Assembly (NCBI RefSeq): GCF_030867095.1
Contig: NC_081832.1
Coordinates: forward strand, 61,365,444-61,429,443
DNA: 64,000 bases
Source of the DNA: Alligator mississippiensis
Taxonomy: Eukaryota > Chordata > Crocodylia > Alligatoridae
Reading direction: 5' to 3'
The notes under the pieces were generated by a model. It had not been told where the DNA came from and did no database searches. It saw only the letters and a list, made by a program, of their open reading frames with translations. The translations under genes and the position numbers were made by a program. This document shows, one piece after another, positions 1 to 14,900 of this stretch. Within the stretch, counting starts at the first letter, position 1, and each line of letters begins with the position of its first letter.

Positions 1-34
1 ACTTCTCACTGGAAATCAAGGTCCCACCCAATCA

Positions 35-385
<351 letters not shown>

Positions 386-391
386 CTACAT

Positions 392-578
392 CAGGGGTGG
401 GCAAAATGCGGCCCGCAGGCTGGATGTGGCCTGCCAGGCCATTCTATCTGGCTCACAGGGCCCCTAAAAATTTTAGAAAATTAATATTTATCTGCCCCGG
501 GCTGCCTGTCATGCGGCCCTTGATGGCTTGCCAAAACTCAGTAAGCAGCCCTCCGCCCGAAATAATTGCCCACCCCTG
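392..578. mobile_element. hAT-type MITE, 187 bp, with perfect 8-bp TSD
   Basis: The terminal inverted repeats are CAGGGGTGGGCAA and TTGCCCACCCCTG (13 bp, perfect). They are flanked by identical 8-bp copies of TACTACAT at 384-391 and 579-586, which is diagnostic for the hAT superfamily. There is no coding capacity. A related longer copy starts at 45699, and a more distant relative is at 56692-57216. Confidence 0.93.
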
Positions 579-586
579 TACTACAT

Positions 587-1071
587 GCTAGTAAACTATG
601 CTTGCACACAAACAGAAATATTCATAATACCCACATGTTGCCATCATTGCCAAGAGAGAGACTTCTGCATGTGTTAGTAATTGTATCACTGCAGGAGCCG
701 CTGGTAAAATGATGATTATTAATTTTCCAACAAAATATTTTTTTTGAGAAGGAAAATGCCTTGTGCAGAAAAACAAAAAACAAAAGAACAATCAGGAAAT
801 AAATGTTTTTGTTGTTCCTCATTTTTTTTTAAATTGCCTTTCAAAAAAAAAATACCAACTGAAAAATTGACAATTTTCTTTGGGAAAATTGTTTTGTGAG
901 TTCTAAAGATACATGTTCAGTGTGACTTCTTGAAAGAGGATCCAGGGATGGGCTGCCAGTAAGATCCACGTGCCAGAAGAGTCTTCATCAGACACTCAGT
1001 CATGCTCTCCTCAGGTATGGCCATGGAGCCTCGGGCAAGGACACACAGGAAGAGATACCAGGCCATGGATC
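587..1071. other. No gene or recognised repeat seen
   Basis: AT-rich sequence with short A and T runs (about 737-850). It lies between the hAT MITE and the CR1 fragment. No exon-like signal was found on either strand. Confidence 0.5.
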
Positions 1072-1885
1072 TGTTTCATAGTAGCTAGGGTCAGGAGGGA
1101 CCTGAACAGATCATCTAGCCTAACCCCCTGCCACAGGCAGGAATGAATGCTGAGTTCACAAGACCCCAGACAGGTGATCATCCAACCTCCTCTTGAATTT
1201 GCCCAAGGTAGGGGCGAGGACCACTTCCCTAGGAAGGTGGTTCCAGATTTTGGCCACCCTAACTGTAAAATATTGCCTTCTGATCTCCAACCTAAACCTG
1301 TTCTCCATCAGCTTATTACCATTATTCCTAGTCACCCCAGGTGGCGCTGGGGAGAAAAGGGCTCTACTTATCTGCTGTTGATTCCCCCAATGGGCTTGTA
1401 GGCAGCCACCAGGTCCCCCCTCAGTCTCCTCTTGCTGAGGCTGAACAGGTTCAGGTCCTTCAGTCTCTTCTCGTAGGGCCTGTCCTGCTGCCCTCTCACC
1501 AGGCAGGTGGCCCTCCTCTGAGCCCTCCCCAGGCTGGCCACATCCCTTTTGAAGTGCGGCGCCCAGTACTTGACGCAGTACTCCAACTGTGACCTGACCA
1601 ATGTCACATAGAGGGGGAGTATCAGCTCTCTGAACCGGCTTGAGATGCACCTTTGGATGCATGACAAGGTATGGCTAGCCTTGCTGGCTGCAGTCTGGCA
1701 TTGGCGGCTCATGTTCATCTTGGAGTCAATAATGACTCCAAGATCCCTTTCCACCTCTGTGCTTTCAAGAAGGGAACTCCCTAGCCTGTATGTATGCTGT
1801 GGATTCCTTCTCCCAAGGTGCAGCACCCTGCATTTGTCTACGTTGAACCCCATCCTATTTTCATCTGCCCACTTTTGTGGTCTGT
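1072..1885 (-). mobile_element. CR1 LINE, 5'-truncated 3' fragment
   Basis: Minus-strand reading from 1853 gives the C-terminal region of CR1 ORF2. Markers are DKCRVLHLGR, VERDLGVIIDSKMNMS, ILPLYVTLVRSQLEYC and RRLRGDLVAAYK. The frame then breaks, and a second frame continues to about 1156. The low-coordinate end resembles a CR1 3' end, with the block around 1088-1130 containing gggacctgaacagatcatc. Only the end of the reverse transcriptase ORF is present, so the copy is dead on arrival. Confidence 0.9.
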
Positions 1886-4379
<2,494 letters not shown>

Positions 4380-4389
4380 TAAACTAAGA

Positions 4390-7340
4390 TTGCTGGGGGA
4401 CAGGCAGTCAATAAACAGTTCTAGCCCAGGTCATGCCAATCACAGTAGCAACAGCTTGGGTACCCCAAGGGAACCCACTCTGACAACAGCCCAAGGAAAG
4501 GTCACATCGCATCAAACAAGGAAGCCTAAGGCTTCCTATGGCAGACTCAACTGCCTGTACACAAATGCCAGGTGTTTGGGAAACAAGCAAGAGGAACTGG
4601 CTCTTCTTTTGTGCAATAAAGATTATGACTTCGTAGGGATAACAGACCTGATGGAAGTCCACCTATGACTGGTCTGTGGGTAAAGGCTATACCCTGATAG
4701 GAGAGACCATGTTGGGAAGAGGCGTGGGGGTGTAGCTCTCTGTCAAGGAGCAGTACACATCTCTACAAACTGGATTCACTAACCAAGAAGAGCGCCTCGA
4801 GACCCTCTGGGTTAAAATACGGGGAGAGCATGGGGAAGGGGGTATAACTGTAGGAATCTATTACAGACCTCCTAACCAAGAAGAAAAACTAGATCAAGAA
4901 TTCTGTAGGGAACTGGCTGAGGCTCCATGCTCCTGATGCATGATTGTCATGGGGGACTTCAACTTCCCTGACATCCTTTGGGAAAAGCACATGGCCAAAT
5001 CTGATCAGTCGCATAGCCTTCTCACCTGCATTGATGACCTCTACCTGACACAGGAGGTCTACAGGCTGACTAGGGGAGAGGCACTGCTGGATTTGGTTCT
5101 GGCCAAATCCTGATCTAGTGAGCAATCTGAGGATCGAGGGGAAGCTTGGTGACAACAACCATGAGCTGGTCACCTTCTCCATTCAACACAAGGTGGGCAA
5201 ATCCCTCAATAAAACAGAAATCCTCAACTTTCAGAAGGCAGACTTTCACGAACTCAGGAAACTGGTAATCAGGCACTAATAGACCACGGCCCCTTGAGAC
5301 AGGGAGTCCACATGGAATGGCTATTCCTTAAGAACTCAATCCTAGAAGTGCAAGGGAGGTCCATCCCATCCCTCAGGAAATTAAGTCAGTGGGCAGGAAA
5401 ATCCCCTTGGCTAAACAGGGAGCTGTTGAACCTCCTGAAACTTAAAAGAGAAGCCTACACCAAATGGAAAATGGGAATCATCACCAAGGAAGACTACTCA
5501 ACAGTTGCCCGCACCTGTAGAAAGCAGTTCAGAAAAGCCAAGGCAGAAACTGAACTCAGACTAGCCGTTGGAATCAAGGACAACAAAAAGTTCCTCTTTA
5601 GATATGTGGGTAGTCAGAAAAAGAACAAAGGCAACATTGGACCCCTGAGAGATAAAATGGGGCAGCTGACTTCTGACACCCGAGAAAAGGCCAATCTCCT
5701 AAATGAATACTTTGCATCAGTTTTCCACCCACCCAAGGGAGTCACACTGTCAGACAGAGCGCAAAACTGCCAGAGAGTGGGAGATGGGCCCACTGATCAG
5801 GTGAAGGAACACCTTGAAAGGCTAGACGTTCATAAGTCCGCAGGCCTGGATGGAATGCACCTGAGAGTCTTGAAGGAGCTGGCAGACACCATAGCATGGC
5901 CTATGGCAAAGATATTTGAGATCTTGTGGTGATTGGGTGAGGTGCCAGAAAACTGGAAAAGAGCCAACATGGTCCCAATCTTCAAAAAAAGAAGGAAGGA
6001 AGATCCAGGGAACTACAGGCCAATCAGCTTGACATCAGCAACAAGCTAATGGACAGCAACCTTCTGAATGCCAGCCAACATGGCTTTGTCACTGGAAGGT
6101 CTTGCCTAACCGAACTTGTCACCTTCTATGACCAGGTGACGCATTGCCTCAGTAAGGGAGATGAGCTTAATGTTATATACCTGAATTTCAAGAAAGCCTT
6201 TGACTTAGTCTCCCTTGATGTTCTCACGGTTAAGCTGGGGAACTGTGGCCTCAACCCTCTTGTGGTCCGATGGCTGAAGAACTGGCTCTGGGGTTGGACC
6301 TAACAAGTACTAGTTGATGGGAGCAAATCTATGTGGTGCCAGGTGACCAGTGGAGTCCCTCAGGGCTCAGTTCTCAGGCCAGTACTCTTCAACATCTTCA
6401 TTAATGATCTGGATTCGGGTGTCAGACGGGGACTGGTAAAGTTCGCAGACAACACCAAACTCTGGGGGAAGGCAGTCACACTAGAAAACAGGCTGGGGAT
6501 ACAGACTGACCTGGACACCCTTGCAAGGTGAGTGGACCAAAACCTGATGGCATTTAATTTGGAAAAGTGCAGGGTGCTCCACCTTGGGAGGAACAACCAG
6601 CATCATACTTATAGGCTCGGCAATGCTACGCTCACTAGCACCATGACCGAAAGAGACTTGGGGGTCTTGATTAACCACAAGATGAACATAAGCCAAAGAT
6701 GTGATGCCGTGGCCGGTAAAGCTAACCAAACTCTGGCATGCATCCATCAATGCATCTCTAGCAAGACCAGAGACACCATCCTCCCGCTTTACTTGGCATT
6801 GGTGAGGCCACAACTATAGTACTGTGTCCAGTTTTGGGGCCCCCAGTTCAGGAGGGACATGGATAGGTTCAAGAGAGTCCATAGGAGAGCCACCTGTATG
6901 ATCAAAGGCCAAGAGAGCAAGCCTTACGAGGAGAGGCTGAGGGACATGGGATTCTTCAGCCTGGAGAAGAGAAGGCTCAGGGGGGATTTGGTGGCAGCCT
7001 ATAAGTACATAAGGGGAATGCATCAGGATCTGGGAGAACAGTTGTTCACCAGAGCTGCCCAAGGAATAACAATGTCCAACAGCCAGAAACTCCTAGAGGG
7101 CTGATTTAGACTGAACATAAGGAAAAACTTCTTCACAGTCCGAGTGTCCAGGGTCTGGAACAGTTTTTCCCCCAAAGGTGGTGCAAACACCTACTCTGGA
7201 CTCATTCAAAAGATGTTTGGATGTTTATCTTGCTGGGATCGTTTGATCCCTACAGACTTCCTGCCTATGGCAGGAGGGCTGAACTCTATGATCTCATGAG
7301 GTCCCTGCCAGCCCCTAATGTCTATGAAATCTATTAAATA
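4390..7340 (+). mobile_element. Long degenerate CR1 LINE (ORF2 remnants, near full ORF length)
   Basis: Plus-strand frames in order show an APE-type endonuclease start (about 4543-4668, NARCLGNKQEEL and DFVGIT). A GDFNFPDI-like segment follows near 4953. Next come a linker and RT fingers (5294-5932, HKSAGLDGMHLRVLKEL), the RT palm (6049-6303 and 6331-6531) and the C-terminal region (6532-7104). The frame is broken several times by stops and shifts. Two catalytic Asp positions of the RT read Asn: YLNFKKAFD where CR1 usually has YLDF, and FADNTKL where it usually has FADD. The 3' end is near 7320-7340 in a CR1-like tail. It cannot encode an active element. Confidence 0.92.
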
Positions 7341-7922
7341 TATTATACTTTATACTATTGTACTAAAAAAATTGTACCACGATAACTGCTGGTATTGTTA
7401 AAGGGATGCAACACCCTTAGCACTGTTTCTGTTTCTGTTTCTTACAAGGAAGGGAAATAACTAGTGCAAGGCACATTTATACCACTATAATTGAGTCCAC
7501 ACTAGGGGTTGCCCCTATTGCCAATATGTGACAGTTACAGAAGTACAACATCTTTACATAGACACATCCTAAATTGCAGTGTAATAATCAAGCAATCTAG
7601 CAGAGTTAAGTCAACAGTTTCCCTCCCATAGGATGGAGATCTTGTATAAAAGCTTGTTTCTACACACATCGCTGAGTATTGTACATTGACTTTGACTACT
7701 ATGAGTAGTTCTATTCACCTCAATGGAACTATTCAGGTCTGTGACCGGTGTCAAGTGCTTGCAGAATCAGGCCAACTATTGTGAGTCTGCAGCAGATTGT
7801 CAATGCTTGTTGAATATTTTTGAGTCTCCTGTCTTTCATTCCTGATAGCATTTTTAAAACTAGAAGAATAGTCATGGATTGGTAAGAATGTATGTGCCGA
7901 TTTGGCTTAGCTTTAGTGAAAC

Positions 7923-8657
7923 TTGTTGTTCCACGGTGCTCAGGGGTTGGGAGAGTTCCTAACCAGCCTCTTGCCTGGTGTCACTCTTAGCGTTCGGGCT
8001 GCTTGGGTTGGTGTGCTCTCAGAGGCCTTCGCTTGCAACCAGCTTCCCAGAACTTGGGTGTGATGCAAAAAGAAAAATTTGAATTCATGTTCAGTGGCAA
8101 AAGCTCTGACAGTTTGATTGTCTTTTAGGATAATACACTAGCAGGTCTGTATAGCAATCAGCCCGGCTCAGCGAAATAGCACAGACAGTAGTAAGTGACC
8201 CATCATGCCCACTGACACCCGCTAAGTCACTACAAAGGACAAATCTCACAACCCCTGATGCCCCTACCCCATTCCAATTCTTATTCCTCTCTTTGTCCAG
8301 ATGTCCCCTTTTTACTTGTCTCTTTGCCAAGTCTGGACACCTGAAGCTCATTCCTTGCCAGTTTCAGCTCCCCCTACCAACTTTGGGCATCTAGGGCTTA
8401 TTCCCTGCTGATTTTCAGGTATCTCCAGCTCACCCCCTGCTGAGTACAGCTCACTTCTTATCTCTACTTTACTACCGAGTTCTAAACTTTTTACTCCTCA
8501 ATTTGTTCAGCTACTATTTTTTACAGCATTTTGGCTCACTGAATCTTTTATCAGGTCATTCAGCAGTCAACGAAGCCTGCTACTCCCGAGGTCCTTTGCA
8601 ATGCCTTCGCAGCTTAACTACGGCCTAGCATGACCGAAACTCCTAGACAGTCCATGA
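7923..8657 (-). repeat. Possible solo LTR (low confidence)
   Basis: On the minus strand the block would begin TGTCATGGACTG and end in AACAACA, giving TG...CA ends at an LTR-like length of about 735 bp. I see no matching short duplication at the flanks and no convincing AATAAA signal, so this is only a candidate. No viral coding sequence is next to it. Confidence 0.22.
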
Positions 8658-10324
8658 CACAAGTGTGTACAAAGGACGCATATAACTATGATTGTGTCCT
8701 TTGGTTTTCTCCTGCCTTACATTTAGCTGGCAAGCCCTTTGGGCAGGGATTGTCTTTGAATATGTGTTTGTACAGCTCCTGGCACAACAGGGACTGAGAT
8801 TAGGGTTGGGATTCCCTGTCACTACTGCAATTATGAATAAAAGTAGTTCACAATAAGAAGTAACCAAGGGGTGAGCACAGTGCACACAAAAAAGATGCAG
8901 ATATAACAAGTTTAAAATGCTGAAAACAATAGCCCTGATTCTCTTTTTGCTCTAGTATTGCCAAACCCACATGTTGAGTCAAGTCCCAGGAAAAATTAAA
9001 TTGGCTAAGAAACAAAACAACGTTGGGTCATTTAATTTGCATTCTGGTTTCTAGGGTGCAACTGGGTCACATTTTCAACATTTTCCTATATTTATCAGGG
9101 GTAGGAACTTATCGTTTTTTAAAAATGAAACTAAAATCTGGGAACCAGAGCTTTAAATAATGTATCATATATTGTAAATCTGCCAACAGAACCACAAGGG
9201 TTGGCCACATCAGTACAAATCCACAACAGCAGCAGTGACGTCCACGTCAAAGAAGCATCACGTTCAATATTGTAGAAAGGAACCATTTCAGGAGACGCAA
9301 CATAAAAACTGGTCAGGACCAGATGGTCTCTAGTCCAGTGCTGCCCACACTTAAAAGTTTTGCCAACATAGCTACTGTAGTGATCACCAGGTTCAATGAA
9401 CACAGGCACACATGCATGAGAAGAACTAGACACGTTTTATCCTGGAGCAGTAGGCAAACCTCTGCAGTTCTTTAGCCTAACTAAGTAGCTCGTAACTGAA
9501 GGACCATCTCCCAATTACCAATTTCCTCAGTGCCCTTCGTTAGAGAACATCTTTACATTACAACTTCTGTCACTTGAGAACCTGTCACTAGAACCTGTTT
9601 CCCTAACCAATGTAGCTGGCATGCTAGTATACCTGATTTGGTACAGGCAACTGGTACAAGCCATGCTGAGTTATACTAGAGGGTACAACTGAGTATGTTG
9701 GGTCTTTGCTGGTGGGGAGTGTTGCTGATCTAACTCTCTACCAGCAAACTCAGTTCTAAGCACAGGCAAGTTCCCAGGCATATCACTGCAGTATCAAATA
9801 ATTCCTCTAGATGTCCCTGCTTTATACTGATTTGAAGTTCTCTGTAGGTAATTTAGGATATGCAAACTATTGTGACTTAAGTAATTTGGGTTCCAACCCT
9901 TTAAAATCTCCCATTTTCTAAAGATAAAAACAACCCCCAGGTTGTTAATTTCAATTTTAGGTGTGAAGAATGTCATGACAATTTATCTGGCTGCTTTTGC
10001 TGATGCTGAACTTGAGGGAAGAAGTGCTTTTCTCCTGCCAGGATCATTTTAGTTTTTTGGGTTAGAATCAGACATCTATGATTTTATGAAAACTTACAAG
10101 CATGACTCAATTGTGCAAGCACTGCACATGCGAGTGACCCTATTGTGTTCAACTGGATCAGTCATCTGTGTAATGCTTAAGTGCATGACTGGATCTTGGT
10201 ATGTAGCCACGAATGAAAACAAATAAACGTTGACTTTTGTGAAACCTTTGTAGGGCTACATTTTATCATTCATATTTCGCACAGGCTGTGTGTTGATAAA
10301 GAAATAAAAAATAGAGAACTAGGA

Positions 10325-10460
10325 GAGCTGAGTGCCGTTCTCAGCAACACTTTCCACTGGAACCAACCTACTTAAACCACTCTGTGACTTAATCTATGCA
10401 TCTGTAAAATGGGATATATGTTCAGGCTTCATAGAGATGGTGTCATTAATGCTTGTAAAT
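10325..10460 (+). repeat. MIR-like SINE remnant
   Basis: The order of motifs fits an old MIR: ctctgtgacttaatc, then catctgtaaaatggg. It is heavily decayed. Confidence 0.45.
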
Positions 10461-11159
10461 GCTTGGATGGATGAATAGTGAGACCTGGAAGCAAAGTATC
10501 ATAGTGATTTCTTACCATGATAGCAAATGTACCTTCTAAAAAGAGACACATTCCAGCATAAATCAACGCACATTTTTAATATATATAATTTGTATTCAAG
10601 GCCAAATTAGCCAAAACTAATTCCAAATCCAAGAGTCCAGAACCGTAAGTGGCTGTACTACTGGAAAAGGTCCTTCACCGGCACCTGGGGCTTCAGATGT
10701 TTCCAACATCTTTAGCAGGCACCCTACTTGCAGGCCCACGCCTGGAGATTTGGGGTTCGGATGCCCCCTGAGTTTTGCTTGCTTTTAGCCAGAAGGCCCT
10801 AGGACCAAGCAAAGGAGGAGACTCCCGTTTCCAGAAACTGGGCTTAAAGCCGCTGCACCTCTGGGTACTGAACCACACCAGAAGGACAGTTCTCCTGTGA
10901 AGCAGTTCAGGAAAACTGCCTTCTTGGACACACGTCCATGGTATTTCCCCTGCCAGGTGAAGAGGCCACTACGCTTGATCTGAGCATAAATCAATGCATC
11001 TGCATCACTTTAAGCACTGGAGAGGCCTGCTGAAGTCAGGTCAGCCCTTGCAGGAGCTGGACCACTGGCAGCTCCCAGTGACTTGGGGAGGTGGATTGTG
11101 AGCCCATAAAGAGGTGGCGGGTGAGCAAGCACCTCTCTCTCCACTAGGTGCATCGCTGC

Positions 11160-11960
<801 letters not shown>

Positions 11961-14900
11961 CGCCGGAGGTGAGCGCGAGGAAGGTACGGGGAGGCGAGCT
12001 TCCACTGGGGCCGGCAGCAAGGAGACGTGAGCCCACTTCAAAATGTGCTCTGTTCTCTGCCGGATGCTCCTGTAGCCCTTCGGGGTCTCCCCTGCCAAAC
12101 CCCCAAGTCCTGTGAGTGAAGGAGCCTGCTTGGCAGTCAGCCCTGGGAGGGCTGCCTCTCTGATGAAATTGTTTGTATTACTGTGGTCCTCGCAGTCGGG
12201 GAAACTATGAGAGTTTCATGCACTTTGAGAAGGAGACCTGATTGCTGATTCTGGGAACAGATGCAGTTCTGTAAACAGTCAACCTTTATGATAAGAGACT
12301 AAGGTTGTTGAGGCATTTTTTGTTTAAAACAAACAAAAAAAAATCTAAATGTTCTCTTGTATTTTCCATCCGATGTCAAACAGCAACCTTGTGGGATGCT
12401 GCCTGCGAGGCCAATGAGGCTTCTGAATAACAATTAAGGCAGCCAGTGGCTTGGTCCTTGGGACAAGCTGGTGAAATGGATTTATGTTCCTGTGTTTTGC
12501 AGCCAGGACTTGTAGAGCAGCTTTGTGAATTTAGGGGTCCCATTCGATCAACCAGTAGGCATTGCCATCTCAGATTTGTCAAAGAATCTGATGGATAATC
12601 GCTGCCAAAGAAGGGTTTAAACCTCTCGCTAGGTAGGAAGCAGGTTGCAAATCAGGGTTGAGATACTTTAACAGAGTCCTTAGGGGATGATTACCTGTCC
12701 ATTACATGTTGTTAGACCCTCATTTTAAGCAGTAATAGTAAGCAGAAAATTTGTGCTGAAGAAGACACCAGCTAAAAGTCATACTTGCCTCTCAATACTC
12801 CTTCCCCTAAAGTGAGAAAGTAAAGTTTTTCTGTCTGTAGTCACTAATGGCTCATGTTTTGTATGAGTTTTCCAGATAATGGCAGGGAAGGGGATAACTT
12901 ATTAAAAAGGTAGCAAAATATGATTGCTAGGTATATTGTGATAAATGGAAGAGGTTCTCTGGAGCAGGCATAGTTATTGCTTTACATCCAGTCTATTTTA
13001 AATGCATCTTCAGTTTGTTCTGAATCCATCACTCTCAAGTACCTTTACAATGCACTGAACTATTCCATCAAATTATAACATCAACCTTGAAGTCAAGCAG
13101 GCTGCTTGTAGCTGAAATTCCTAACTGCCAAATCCTGCATGCAAGCTCCACTCCAGCTATGTCTCTTCTCTAACTCTTGTCTTTATTCATTTACCTTCTC
13201 CCATGTGTCTGGAAAAGCATATTGTAGCATACTGTTCATGCTGCGGTATAGCAACCTAAAGTTAAACCACTTAGCTGCTAGTGCGTCTAGCTAAGCATGT
13301 CTGCTTTGAAGGTGTTTTTAACATGGTTGATGTTTAAATGGGGCATGCAGAGTATCAACAGGGATCTAAAGAACTACTTTTTTCAGTCAGAATGATGAAA
13401 CTTTTCCAGTCCCTGTGCACTCTGTCCCTTGGTTTCCTGCTTAAATGTGTATAAATGTTTTATGTTGAAGCCTGTCGGATGTGGATCATTAGCAATTAAA
13501 GTTTCATTTAGAAAATATATAGCAGTATTTTCTATAAAGAAGCAGCCTTCTGTACCCCTAACTAGAAATTAACCCCTTTAATCGTTCTTCCTTTTTCCAT
13601 CCTCTGACTTTGTACTAGAATCAGGAGTCAGTAATCACAGGCATATATAATCCGGTGGCCTTACCTAGGCTGCTCATGTGAAATATTAGATGCATCCTGT
13701 TGTTCTAGGTGTGTGTGCATGCACATGCACACCCAATCATAGATAGTCAAGGAAAGCTTTCAGTCATTTTCTTGACTGCTGTAAAATCATTTTGCTGCAC
13801 ACAACAGTGATAAACCACTGGTCACTTTTTAAGTACTTAAGCTTCTTGAGGAATCTGGGATATTTTAATTGCTTTTCTTCTTGATAGGGAAGTGATACTA
13901 TACAATACTGCGTCAATTTTTGTCCTACGCTATAGTTTCATCCTACTCCTATCACCAGTTTTTGAGCACTCTGTCTGTTTGCTGATGTGTCTGTTTTTAA
14001 AATGCATCAAAATGTTGCTTTTGGCTGATTTTACACATTTGGTAAAAGAAAAATAAATGTTCAGGCTTTGTTTTAGCAGGATTTTTTTTCTACTGTTGAA
14101 GGCTAACGAAGGGAAAACTCTTGTGTGTAATGGTTTCATTGTTGAGTGCTACTGTGCTGCGAAGACAACTTCATTAAACACTTTTCCTATATACTCAGCT
14201 GAGCAATTTTGAATCCAGTCTGTACAGCCATTCTAAATGCCATTCACTGAATCTTGAGCTCTGCAGCCAAATACAAAAATTATTTGGATTCCCCTACTGG
14301 TATATAAAGGTTTTACAACAAAAGAGCACCTGAGTGTACAAGGGAGACAGTGAAGCTAATTATATAAAACTGGACAGTCTGAGGAGAAACAGTTTCTTTC
14401 CAACTTCCAGTTCTAGCAGTCTACCATCTCTCGAGCATTTTGTTCTTAGCCTGACCCAGAGTCTTCCTGTGGACTCCAATGAAGACCAGTGTCTGTGAAT
14501 GCTAGGCAATGTATGTTAAGGAGTTTGAACACTAGATTTGAGATCTTTTATTTAAAGAATAATCTTTAGTTTTTAAAACCACCTGATTTCAAGGCTCTCT
14601 TAGGAAAGATGCAATGATTGCTGGAACTCTCCATATCTCTGCTACAGACACCTAAGGGCCAGTCCTCTAAAACTTTACATCATAGCTCCACTAGCTTCCC
14701 CCTTTTTGGACTTCATGATTTGTGTGCATGTGTATAAGGGCATTAGGACTACTATGAGCTAGGCTCCTGTATATCTTTATTCTCAAGGGTTGTATATGCC
14801 ACTCTTGCAATCTATCAGATTGCAAATGTTGGCTAACAGGATGATTAAACTGCATGCTATCAATTTAAGGAAGCCTTTAGAACTGCTGAAGCAGGGCTCA

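Larger units (their letters stand above)
7341..11159. other. Region upstream of STK10, possible solo LTR and old SINE only
   Basis: No supportable exon was found on either strand. It contains a low-confidence LTR-like block (about 7923-8657) and an old MIR-like segment (10325-10460). A 100-codon minus-strand frame at 9131-9433 matches no family I recognise. The STK10 TSS and the EFCAB9 first exon should both lie in or near the right part. Confidence 0.5.
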
